This document shows positions 7,549 to 13,547 of a DNA stretch of 13,547 bases, one piece after another. This DNA is from an uncultured Angelakisella sp. Its GTDB lineage: Bacteria > Bacillota > Clostridia > Oscillospirales > Ruminococcaceae. The notes below the pieces were generated by a model. That model was not told where the DNA came from, made no database searches, and saw only the letters and a program-made list of their open reading frames with translations. The number at the start of each line of letters is the position of its first letter. The first letter of the stretch is position 1. A program made the position numbers and the translations under genes. The stretch lies in NCBI GenBank assembly GCA_904420255.1, contig CAJFUT010000252.1, positions 1-13,547 on the forward strand, given 5' to 3'.

Positions 7549-8282
7549 TTCTCCCTCCCCTTTCCCGAAAGGATCTCCCGGGCCGCGGCGGCAAGGTCCC
7601 CGCCCTTCCGCCGGCTCAGCTCCTTCACCTGGCGGTAGGCCTCCTCCTCCGAAAGCCCCCGGGACTGCATCAGCCGCTCCTTGGCCCGGTTCACCAGCTC
7701 CCGCTGGCTCTGCTGGGCCACCACCGTCGCCGCCAGCACCGCCAGGCCGCACCGCTTCTCCATCGCCATCCGCTGGAGCCGCCGGTAGGCCTCCGCCTCC
7801 CCGATGCCCTCCCGCTGGGCCAGGAGGGCCTTGGCCCGGTCGATGAGCTTCTGCTCCTCCATCCGGCGCTCCATCTCCCGGGCCTCCCGCCGGGCCTCCC
7901 GCAGCCGCTCGGCCTGGGCCATGGCCACCTCCAGGGTGGGCAGCAGCAGCCGCTCCTCCACCGGCTTCACCAGGTAGCCGGTGACCCCGATGGCGCTGGC
8001 CCGGTCGATGAGCTCCCGGTCCCGGAAGGCGGTGAGCAGCACCACGCAGCCGCCCAGGTCCTCGCTGATGATGGTTTCCGAGGCGGTGAGGCCATCGAAC
8101 ACCGGCATTTTAATATCCATCAGCACCACGTCGGGGTGATGGAGGCGGCAGAGCTCGATGGCGTCGAAGCCGTCGGCGGCGTCCCCCGCCACCTCGAAGC
8201 CCATCTCCTCCAGCATCTGCACAAGGTCCAGCCGGGTGATGGGCTCATCGTCCACCACCACGGCGGTGCGTTTCCGGTCCAT
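7545..8282 (-). CDS. eutV: Response regulator antiterminator EutV with two tandem ANTAR domains
   Basis: Receiver-ANTAR regulator that, when phosphorylated by EutW, binds paired hexaloop hairpins in nascent RNA and prevents terminator formation. The receiver domain (about 5-122) has acidic residues D11/D12, phospho-acceptor D56 in VLMDIKMP, T84 and K106. A charged coiled-coil linker follows (about 123-143). Two copies of the ANTAR RNA-binding fold then occur: LIDRAKALL...EAYRRL (about 146-188) and LVNRAKERL...EAYRQV (about 196-238). The paired residues A150/A200 and Y166/Y216 give an exact 50-residue period. Known EutV proteins have one ANTAR domain and about 190 residues; this one has 245. 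The ATG at 8282 follows GGGAGGTGG. It is first in the operon, downstream of a sigma-70-like promoter. Confidence 0.93.
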   Translation of the reverse strand: MDRKRTAVVVDDEPITRLDLVQMLEEMGFEVAGDAADGFDAIELCRLHHPDVVLMDIKMPVFDGLTASETIISEDLGGCVVLLTAFRDRELIDRASAIGVTGYLVKPVEERLLLPTLEVAMAQAERLREARREAREMERRMEEQKLIDRAKALLAQREGIGEAEAYRRLQRMAMEKRCGLAVLAATVVAQQSQRELVNRAKERLMQSRGLSEEEAYRQVKELSRRKGGDLAAAAREILSGKGREK

Positions 8283-8307
8283 GGGTCCACCTCCCTCGGG
8301 AAACCTG

Positions 8308-8327
8308 CCTCCGGGCAGCCCCGGAGG
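8308..8327 (-). other. Hairpin in the eutV 5' untranslated region
   Basis: A perfect 8-bp stem, CCTCCGGG-GCTG-CCCGGAGG, lies about 25 bases before the eutV start and just ahead of its ribosome site. The tetraloop does not resemble an ANTAR hexaloop and no T-run follows. It may affect mRNA stability or translation; no function can be assigned. Confidence 0.4.
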
Positions 8328-8347
8328 GCCGCCGCTTCACGGGTTTA

Positions 8348-8376
8348 AGGGTAGCACAAACCCATCCTCCCGTCAA
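8348..8376 (-). promoter_or_regulatory. Candidate promoter of the eut operon
   Basis: On the minus strand, TTGACG (8376-8371) is followed by a 17-base spacer and TACCCT (8353-8348), with TG-C directly before the -10 as in extended -10 promoters. The -35 is strong and the -10 weak, so a low basal level or an activator is plausible. Start of transcription would be near 8340, leaving a leader of roughly 60 bases before eutV. The spacer half next to the -10 is TTTGTGC, identical to that of the divergent importer promoter. Confidence 0.6.
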
Positions 8377-8405
8377 GGAAATCCCCCGGCCCCGGGCCTG
8401 CAATC

Positions 8406-8428
8406 CCCCGCCGTGGGCGGGGTTTTTT
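8406..8428 (+). terminator. Intrinsic terminator between the divergent operons
   Basis: CCCCGCC-GTG-GGCGGGG followed by TTTTTT is a classic rho-independent terminator on the plus strand. A second TTTTTT lies a few bases on. No plus-strand gene is visible upstream, so it must act on antisense or unannotated transcription heading toward the importer promoter. It may be a relic of an earlier gene order. On the minus strand the hairpin lacks a following T-run. Confidence 0.75.
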
Positions 8429-8494
8429 CGGCATTTTTTCTGCGGCAGCGCCTCAAATTACGAAAATAATAGTCGGTATTTACAAAAAACCATC

Positions 8495-8523
8495 TTGACG
8501 GCCCCTATGATTTGTGCTTTAAT
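8495..8523 (+). promoter_or_regulatory. Promoter of the importer operon
   Basis: TTGACG (8495-8500), a 17-base spacer and TTTAAT (8518-8523) match sigma-70 consensus at five of six positions each, with TG-C just before the -10. An A/T-rich stretch (8454-8490) upstream could act as an UP element. Transcription would begin near 8530, leaving a leader of about 135 bases before the lipoprotein gene. In the leader a bulged stem (8525-8534 with 8551-8564) and a 6-bp hairpin CAGGGG/CCCCTG (near 8625-8641) can be drawn, but no known riboswitch is recognised. Confidence 0.72.
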
Positions 8524-8664
8524 AGGGGTGCGATAGGTAGCAACACAAGCATCTGCACTTCCCCATTGTTTTCTCTGTTCCCCTTCGCGCCACCGGGGTC
8601 CTTTTCCCGGCGGTATTTCAAAACAGGGGCGTTTTCCCCTGACAAGAAAGAGAGGAGATCTGCA

Positions 8665-9807
8665 ATGAAGATGAGCAAATGGTTCCGCATCCTGGCAGCG
8701 ACCCTTTGCATGGCGCTGCTTCTGTCCGCCTGCGGCGGCGGCACCGAGGCCTCCGGCGACAGCGCCGGCGCTTCCACCGGAAGCGAGGGCGATACCGCCG
8801 AAGCCGCTCTGGACCTCAACAGCCTGACCCTGGACGAGATCATCGCCGGCGCCAAGGAAGAGGGCAAGCTGGAATCGGTGGGTATGCCCGACTCCTGGGC
8901 CAACTGGGGCCTCACCTGGGCTGACATCGAGGCCGAATACGGCATCGAGCACAACGACACCGATATGTCCTCCGCCGAAGAGCTGAATATGTTCGAAACC
9001 GAGAAGAACTCCCCCACCAAGGATATCGGCGACGTGGGCCATGCCTTCGGTCCCCAGGCGGTGGAAATGGGCGTTGTCCAGTCCTACAAGACCTCCTATT
9101 GGGACAGCGTTCCCGATTGGGCCAAGGACCCCGACGGCCTCTGGATGATGGCCTACACCGGCGTCACCAGCTTCATCACCAACACCGACCTGGTTGACAA
9201 TCCCCCCACCTCCTGGGAGGATGTCCGCAACGGCGATTATAAGCTCACCATCGGCGACGTGGTCACCGGCGCCACCGGCCAGGGCGTGGTTCTCGCCACC
9301 GCCTACGCCTTCGGCGGCGGCATCGACAACCTGGATCCCGCCTTCGAGTTCTGGGCCGAGATGGCCGAGGCCGGCCGCATCGATCCCGGCGACATCCTCC
9401 TCCAGAGGATCCAGGCCGGCGAAGTGGAGTGCGGCGTCACCTGGAGCTTCAACGTGTTCAGCTACCGGGACAACACCCCCAACTACACCTTCGACATCTG
9501 CATCCCCACCGACGGGTCCATCATGAGCGGCTACGCCTCGGTCATCAACAAGTACGCCCCCCATCCCCATGCCGCCGCCCTGGCCCGTGAGTACATCTTC
9601 AGCGATCCCGGTCAGGCCAACCTGGCTGCCGCCGGCGCTATCCCCACCCGTACTGACGTGGAAATCCCCGTGGAGATTCAGGAAGCCACCTTCTCCCCCG
9701 AGGAATACGCCAACGCCATCCCCATCACCGACATCACCGAATATGACGCCGTCCGGGAAGTCATCGCCCAGAGATGGCAGGAAGAGATCATCCCCCTGAT
9801 GAGCTGA
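8665..9807 (+). CDS. ABC importer substrate-binding lipoprotein
   Basis: Extracellular solute-binding protein that captures the ligand and delivers it to the membrane permeases encoded downstream. The 380-residue precursor has a lysine/arginine-bearing N-terminus, a hydrophobic segment (about 9-20) and a lipobox LSAC with lipid-modified Cys23. A Gly/Ser/Thr-rich tether follows. The mature part resembles the periplasmic binding class II group for iron, polyamines and 2-aminoethylphosphonate, with features such as GDVGHAFG and AGAIPTRTDV, but the ligand cannot be read from the sequence. The ATG at 8665 follows AGAGGAGAT; an in-frame ATG at 8512 was rejected because it lies upstream of the promoter -10. 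It is first in the operon, and strong hairpins follow its stop, which could keep its mRNA more abundant than that of the permeases. Confidence 0.9.
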   Translation: MKMSKWFRILAATLCMALLLSACGGGTEASGDSAGASTGSEGDTAEAALDLNSLTLDEIIAGAKEEGKLESVGMPDSWANWGLTWADIEAEYGIEHNDTDMSSAEELNMFETEKNSPTKDIGDVGHAFGPQAVEMGVVQSYKTSYWDSVPDWAKDPDGLWMMAYTGVTSFITNTDLVDNPPTSWEDVRNGDYKLTIGDVVTGATGQGVVLATAYAFGGGIDNLDPAFEFWAEMAEAGRIDPGDILLQRIQAGEVECGVTWSFNVFSYRDNTPNYTFDICIPTDGSIMSGYASVINKYAPHPHAAALAREYIFSDPGQANLAAAGAIPTRTDVEIPVEIQEATFSPEEYANAIPITDITEYDAVREVIAQRWQEEIIPLMS

Positions 9808-9851
9808 CAAGTAAACACATTGACCGGGTGAATCAAGGCAGTGGCTGAGGC

Positions 9852-9880
9852 GGCGCGCCGCTTCCGCGGAAGCGGCCGCC
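9852..9880 (+). repeat. GC-rich palindromic hairpin after the binding-protein gene
   Basis: A perfect 20-base palindrome (9857-9876), GCCGCTTC-CGCG-GAAGCGGC drawn with a tetraloop, is extended by a GGCG/CGCC outer stem with one bulged C, giving about 12 bp in all. No T-run follows, so it is not a simple terminator. Its place after the first importer gene suggests 3'-end protection or partial termination. That is inference. Confidence 0.6.
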
Positions 9881-9901
9881 CCTCCCGCTCCCTTCCCGGC
9901 C

Positions 9902-9937
9902 GCGAGTGGGATGTGCATTGCTGTACATCCCACTTGT
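9902..9937 (+). repeat. Long imperfect hairpin with ATTGCT hexaloop
   Basis: Arms AGTGGGATGTGC (9905-9916) and GTACATCCCACT (9923-9934) form a 12-bp stem with one G-U pair, extendable by three further pairs to about 15 bp, around the loop ATTGCT. Its base composition is less GC-rich than the surroundings. The 10-base arms AGTGGGATGT/ACATCCCACT are centred about 20 bp apart, so it could instead be a DNA operator. The loop has A at position 1 and G at position 4, as in ANTAR targets, but no second such hairpin is adjacent. Confidence 0.65.
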
Positions 9938-9943
9938 ACTATT

Positions 9944-9961
9944 CCGCCCCGCCCGGCGGGG
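9944..9961 (+). other. Short GC hairpin before the phosphatase gene
   Basis: GCCCCGC-CCG-GCGGGGC (about 9946-9962) forms a 7-bp stem with a three-base loop, followed after a few bases by ATTTT. It could be a weak terminator or attenuator between the binding-protein gene and the rest of the operon. The T-tract is short and displaced, so this is tentative. Confidence 0.35.
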
Positions 9962-9991
9962 CAGCCATTTTAAGAAAGGACATTTGCTTCC

Positions 9992-10810
9992 ATGGGGAAA
10001 ACCATTCTTGTGCTTCTGGACGCCTGCCGCCTGGACGCCATTTCCCGGACGGCCGGCTATCTGGAGCACCTTGTGGAGGTGGGTCAGGGGGCCAAATACC
10101 AGGTCCGGGGGGAGCTTCCCTCCATGTCCCGGCCCATGTACGAAACCTCCATGACCGGCCTGCCGGTTTCGGTCCACGGCATCACCGACAACCGGGTGGT
10201 CCGGCGCTCCCGATGCGACAACGTGTTCCGCCTCTGCCGGAGCCGCGGGCTTGTCACCGCGGCGGCCGCTTATTTCTGGATGGCGGAGCTTTACAGCCGG
10301 GCCCCCTTCCGGCAGCTTACCGACCGTTACCAGCTGGAGGGGGAGGGGGATATCTGCCACGGCATCTTCTATTTTGAGGACCCCTACCCCGACAGCCACC
10401 TCTACCTGGACGGGGAATTCCTCCGCCGGACCTATTCCCCCGATTTCCTGCTGCTCCACTCCATGAACGTGGACCTGGCGGGCCACCTCCACGGCGGCGG
10501 AAGCCGGGAATACCTGGCGGCTGTCCAGGCCGCCGTGGAATACCTGGCCCTGCTGCTGCCCCAGTGGCTGGAGGAGGGCTGGCAGGTGGTGGTGACGGCG
10601 GACCACGGCATGAGCCCCGAGGGCTTCCACGGCGGGCCCAGCGATGACCAGCGGATCATCCCCCTGTACGTCTTCGCGCCCGGCGCCGTCCCCGGGGACC
10701 ACACCGAACGGCCCATTTCCCAGCTGAACCTGGCGCCGCTGCTCTGCCGGCTGCTGGAGATCCCTCCCGCCCCCGGTATGCGGCAGGAGCTGGAAATCGC
10801 CCTGCGGTAA
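9992..10810 (+). CDS. Cytoplasmic alkaline-phosphatase-superfamily phosphodiesterase/phosphatase
   Basis: Metal-dependent phosphoesterase of the type I phosphodiesterase/nucleotide pyrophosphatase group. All expected two-metal ligands are visible: D10 (LLDACR), the probable nucleophile Ser46 in LPSMSRPM, D161 and H165 (DLAGHLHG), D204 and H205 (TADHGM) and H213 (GFHGG). TGLP..VHGI (55-64) is a further family mark. The nucleophile is Thr in most relatives. The close spacing DHGM...GxHGG resembles phosphoglycerate mutase and GPI ethanolamine-phosphate transferase members of the superfamily. At 272 residues it is compact and has no signal peptide, so it should act on an imported substrate in the cytoplasm. 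It sits between the binding-protein and permease genes. The start ATG at 9992 follows AAGAAAGGA. Candidate substrates are a glycerophosphodiester, a phosphomonoester or a phosphonate; none is proven. Confidence 0.82.
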   Translation: MGKTILVLLDACRLDAISRTAGYLEHLVEVGQGAKYQVRGELPSMSRPMYETSMTGLPVSVHGITDNRVVRRSRCDNVFRLCRSRGLVTAAAAYFWMAELYSRAPFRQLTDRYQLEGEGDICHGIFYFEDPYPDSHLYLDGEFLRRTYSPDFLLLHSMNVDLAGHLHGGGSREYLAAVQAAVEYLALLLPQWLEEGWQVVVTADHGMSPEGFHGGPSDDQRIIPLYVFAPGAVPGDHTERPISQLNLAPLLCRLLEIPPAPGMRQELEIALR

Positions 10811-10823
10811 GAATTTCCCCAAA

Positions 10824-10851
10824 GGCCCCGTCGGCTTTCCCTCCCGGGGCC
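10824..10851 (+). other. Intergenic hairpin before the permease genes
   Basis: GGCCCCG (10824-10830) and CGGGGCC (10845-10851) can form a 7-bp stem around a 14-base loop. There is no T-run after it. It lies in the 74-base gap between the phosphatase gene and the first permease and may modulate mRNA stability. Confidence 0.35.
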
Positions 10852-10884
10852 CAGACCTAAAGAAACGGACAGGTGACACAAAAG

Positions 10885-11739
10885 ATGAAAAACAACCGAA
10901 AATATCTTTATCTGCTGGTGCTCCTTCCCTTCCTGGTGGTGGTTTTCTTCTTTGAGGTGCTCCCGCTGCTGATGATCGTCTTCAACAGCTTCATCCCCGA
11001 CGCCGGCGGCTCCTTCACCCTGGAAAACTACGTCACCGTATTTTCCAAGCCCCTCTACACCAAGGCCATCCTCAACAGCATCAAGATCTCCTGCATTTCC
11101 TCCGCCATCGGCATTGTCATCGCCTTCTTCGGCGCCAAGGCCGCCCATGAGGCCACGGGGAAATTCAGCACCGCCTTTATGACCGTCCTGAACATGGTTT
11201 CCAACTTCGCCGGCGTGCCCCTGGCCTTCGCCTACATGATCATGCTGGGCAACTCCGGGGTGCTGCTGGAGCTGGGCAGGACCATCGGCCTGGAGGCCCT
11301 GGCCAACTACGAGCTTTACACCACCCACGGCCTCACGATGATCTACGTCTACTTCCAGATCCCCCTGTCCACCCTGCTGCTGATCCCCGCCTTCGAGGGC
11401 ATCCGCAGGGAGTGGCAGGAGTCCTCCCTGCTCCTGGGCGCCGGCCCCATGAAGTTCTGGACCCAGGTGGGCGTCCCGGTGCTGCTGCCCAGCATCCTGG
11501 GCACCATCAGCGTCCTTTTCGCCAACGCCCTGGCGGCCTACGCCACGGCCTACGCCCTGCTGATGAACAACTACGCCCTGCTGCCCATCAACATCTCCGG
11601 GATGTTCGTCGGCGACGTCACCATCCGCAAGGGCCTGGGCGGCGCCCTCTCGGTGGTGATGATGATCCTCATGGTCATCATGATCCTCATCACCAACGGC
11701 CTCACCAAAAAGCTCCAGAAGGGGGTGCGTAAGGCGTGA
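10885..11739 (+). CDS. ABC importer permease, first subunit
   Basis: Integral membrane subunit of the importer, of the binding-protein-dependent permease (BPD_transp_1) type. The 284 residues open with a hydrophobic segment (about 7-31, YLYLLVLLPFLVVVFFFEVL) and contain several more membrane spans. The cytoplasmic EAA-like loop EWQESSLLLGAGPMKFW...LPS is the contact site for the ATPase. The ATG at 10885 is preferred, with AGGTGA eight bases upstream; a GTG twelve bases earlier lies within that ribosome site. The stop overlaps the start of the next permease by four bases (GTGA). The pairing and order match PotB/PotC- or PhnU/PhnV-like systems. The substrate is unknown. Confidence 0.9.
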   Translation: MKNNRKYLYLLVLLPFLVVVFFFEVLPLLMIVFNSFIPDAGGSFTLENYVTVFSKPLYTKAILNSIKISCISSAIGIVIAFFGAKAAHEATGKFSTAFMTVLNMVSNFAGVPLAFAYMIMLGNSGVLLELGRTIGLEALANYELYTTHGLTMIYVYFQIPLSTLLLIPAFEGIRREWQESSLLLGAGPMKFWTQVGVPVLLPSILGTISVLFANALAAYATAYALLMNNYALLPINISGMFVGDVTIRKGLGGALSVVMMILMVIMILITNGLTKKLQKGVRKA

Positions 11740-12542
11740 AAAAGCACCACACTGCAGCCCATATCACCATCGTCATCGTCATCCTCTACCTGCTGACCCC
11801 GCTGCTTTTCACCGCTACCTATTCGGTTTTTGAAAAATGGACGGGGCTTCTGCCCGAGGGCTTCACCCTCAAGCATTATGTGGAGCTTCTCACCGAGGAG
11901 GACTTCATGCTCTCCCTGGGGAGGACCGTCCTCATCTGCATCATCCCCATCCTCCTCACCATCCTGCTGGTGCTGCTGGCCCTCTTTGTGGTCACCATCT
12001 ATTTCCCCCGGCTGGAAAAGTACGTCCAGATCCTCTGCATGATCCCCTACACCATCCAGGGCGTCATCCTCTCTGTGAGTATCCTTTCCCTGTACGCCGG
12101 CTCCGGCACCCTGCTGGACAACCGCCTGGTGATGCTGATCGGGGCCTACTGCATCATCATCCTGCCCCACATCTACCAGGGCATCCGCAACAGTATGCAC
12201 GCGGTGAATATGCCCATGCTGCTGGAGGCCGCGGAGATGCTGGGCTGCTCCAAGCTCCACGGCTTCTTCCGGGTCATCGTCCCCAATATCATTTCCGGCA
12301 TCACCGTTTCCTCCCTCCTGGCCGTGGGGATCATCTTCGGCGACTATGTGCTGATCCGCAACATCGCTGGGACCTCCTTCAAAAACGTCCAGATCTACCT
12401 GTTCCTGGAGATGAAGAGCTCCAGCACCAAGGCCAGCGCCGTCTTTGTCATTATCATGGTCACCACCTTCCTCATCACCGCCCTGGTGCTGTTCCTCAAG
12501 AGCCGGGATTCCAAAGGCAAACTGCAGAAAGGGAAGGGATAA
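11736..12542 (+). CDS. ABC importer permease, second subunit
   Basis: Second membrane subunit, 268 residues, forming the translocation pore with the preceding permease. A first membrane segment lies at about residues 9-30. The EAA loop is clear: LLEAAEMLGCSKLHGFFRVI followed by VPNI. Translation starts at GTG 11736, overlapping the previous stop, with a GGGGGTG ribosome site about nine bases upstream; coupling to the first permease is likely. The stop is followed after six bases by the ATPase start. Confidence 0.9.
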   Translation: MKKHHTAAHITIVIVILYLLTPLLFTATYSVFEKWTGLLPEGFTLKHYVELLTEEDFMLSLGRTVLICIIPILLTILLVLLALFVVTIYFPRLEKYVQILCMIPYTIQGVILSVSILSLYAGSGTLLDNRLVMLIGAYCIIILPHIYQGIRNSMHAVNMPMLLEAAEMLGCSKLHGFFRVIVPNIISGITVSSLLAVGIIFGDYVLIRNIAGTSFKNVQIYLFLEMKSSSTKASAVFVIIMVTTFLITALVLFLKSRDSKGKLQKGKG

Positions 12543-12548
12543 AGAACT

Positions 12549-13547
12549 ATGTCTTACATCCGCTTTGAACATCTCTATAAATCCTTCGGCCAGAACGAGG
12601 TGCTGAAGGACATCAACCTGGAAATCGAGCAGGGGCAGCTGGTCACCCTCCTGGGCCCCTCCGGCTGCGGCAAAAGCACCCTCCTGCGGTGCCTGGCCGG
12701 GCTGGAAACGGTGAGCTCCGGCCGGGTCTACCTGGACGGGCAGGACATCACCGACGTCAACCCCAAGGACCGGGACATCGGCATGGTGTTCCAGCAGTAC
12801 AGCCTTTTCCCTAACATGACGGTAGCCCAGAACGTGGCCTTCGGCCTGAAGATGAAAAAGGTCCCCCAGGCGGACTCCGACCGGAAGGTTTCCGAGATGC
12901 TGGAGATCGTGGGGCTTTCGGAAAAGGCGGGCCAGTACCCCTCCCAGCTTTCCGGCGGCCAGCAGCAGCGGGCCGCCCTGGCCCGGGCCATTGTCACCCA
13001 GCCCAAGGTGATCCTTCTGGACGAACCCCTCAGCGCCATCGACGCGCTGCTGCGCCGGAACCTCCAGATCGAGATCCGCCGCATCCAGAAAGCCTTCAAC
13101 ATGACCGCCATCTTCGTCACCCACGACCAGGACGAGGCCATGGTGATGTCCGACGTCATCCACCTGATGCACCAGGGGATCATTGAGCAGTCGGCCCCGC
13201 CTACCGAGATGTACACCAAGCCCGCCACCAAATTCGCCGCCACCTTCATCGGCCACTACAACATCCTGCCGGCGGCGGATTTCGGCGCCCTGGTGGGGGA
13301 GAAGCTGAACTGCCAGGACGTGGCCTTCCGCCCCGAGGTGGTGGAGATCAGCGCCGCTCCCCTGGACGGGGAGGACCGCTTCCTCTGGAAGGGGACGGTG
13401 GAGGACAGCCTCTCCCACGGCAACATCCTGCGGTACACCATCAGCTGCGGCGCCCTTGGAATGGATGTGGACGTCCTTTTCCGGAATTCCACAGTGCTGG
13501 AGGACGGCCAGGAGGTCTACCTCTCCATGAAGCGGGACAGCTGCATC
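12549..13547 (+). CDS. ABC importer ATP-binding protein (partial, 3' end missing)
   Basis: ATPase that powers the importer; 333 codons are visible with no stop before the window edge. It has Walker A GPSGCGKST (36-44), the Q-loop in MVFQQYSLFP, the signature LSGGQ (134-138), Walker B LLDEP with D158/E159, and the switch H192 in THDQDEA. After about residue 235 it continues into a C-terminal TOBE-like domain, as in PotA/FbpC/PhnT ATPases of iron, polyamine and 2-aminoethylphosphonate importers. The ATG at 12549 follows AAGGGAT at a rather long spacing. Little of the usual roughly 340-370-residue length should be missing. Genes beyond the edge could reveal the substrate. Confidence 0.95.
   Translation, partial: MSYIRFEHLYKSFGQNEVLKDINLEIEQGQLVTLLGPSGCGKSTLLRCLAGLETVSSGRVYLDGQDITDVNPKDRDIGMVFQQYSLFPNMTVAQNVAFGLKMKKVPQADSDRKVSEMLEIVGLSEKAGQYPSQLSGGQQQRAALARAIVTQPKVILLDEPLSAIDALLRRNLQIEIRRIQKAFNMTAIFVTHDQDEAMVMSDVIHLMHQGIIEQSAPPTEMYTKPATKFAATFIGHYNILPAADFGALVGEKLNCQDVAFRPEVVEISAAPLDGEDRFLWKGTVEDSLSHGNILRYTISCGALGMDVDVLFRNSTVLEDGQEVYLSMKRDSCI

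Noticed and set aside
8524..8664. Possible riboswitch in the importer leader
   Set aside because: Only a bulged stem and a 6-bp hairpin can be drawn. No cobalamin, purine, thiamine or other known riboswitch core is recognisable, and part of the stem precedes the predicted transcription start.
8458..9933. Long minus-strand frame opposite the binding-protein gene
   Set aside because: It covers the importer promoter and a clear lipoprotein gene. Its translation is Gly/Val-rich with no recognisable motif.
11571..13418. Open frame of over 600 codons on the minus strand opposite the permeases and ATPase
   Set aside because: The plus strand encodes clear membrane proteins and a canonical ABC ATPase here. 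The antisense product is Asp/His/Gly/Gln-rich without domains and is an artefact of codon bias.
1..13547. tRNA, rRNA, CRISPR arrays, insertion sequences and phage genes
   Set aside because: None seen. All long stretches are accounted for by the two metabolic operons and their control regions.

Overview
The window is GC-rich throughout, with strong GC bias at third codon positions. It reads as chromosomal DNA of an anaerobic, probably gut-dwelling, high-GC member of the Firmicutes (Clostridia, Oscillospiraceae-like). That placement is inferred from the Gram-positive-type ethanolamine-utilisation (eut) layout with the EutV/EutW two-component system, strong AGGAGG ribosome sites and base composition. 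No taxonomic marker is present.

Left part (1-8282, minus strand): one long eut operon, transcribed right to left as eutV - eutW - attenuator - eutA - eutB - eutC - eutL - eutE - eutM, with eutM cut by the window edge. EutW senses ethanolamine and phosphorylates EutV, an RNA-binding ANTAR antiterminator. Between eutW and eutA lie two hexaloop hairpins, the second mutually exclusive with an intrinsic terminator, which is the architecture expected of an EutV target. Downstream are the lyase reactivase (EutA), the two subunits of adenosylcobalamin-dependent ethanolamine ammonia-lyase (EutB, EutC), two microcompartment shell proteins (EutL, EutM) and the CoA-acylating acetaldehyde dehydrogenase (EutE). 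Together they convert ethanolamine to ammonia plus acetaldehyde and then acetyl-CoA inside a protein shell. Two points are unusual: EutV carries two ANTAR domains in tandem, and both target hairpin loops have A where the usual motif has G.

Middle (8283-8664): a divergent control region. The two outward promoters share TTGACG-N10-TTTGTGCT in the same register, and a plus-strand intrinsic terminator lies between them.

Right part (8665-13547, plus strand): an ABC-importer operon made of a lipoprotein substrate-binding protein, a cytoplasmic alkaline-phosphatase-superfamily phosphodiesterase/phosphatase, two permeases and an ATPase that runs off the right edge. Two strong RNA hairpins separate the binding-protein gene from the phosphatase gene. 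The importer resembles the iron/polyamine/2-aminoethylphosphonate group. An internal phosphoesterase beside it, and a promoter matching that of the eut operon, suggest import of a phospho-ester or phosphonate whose breakdown could feed ethanolamine to the eut pathway. That link is a hypothesis, not shown by the sequence.
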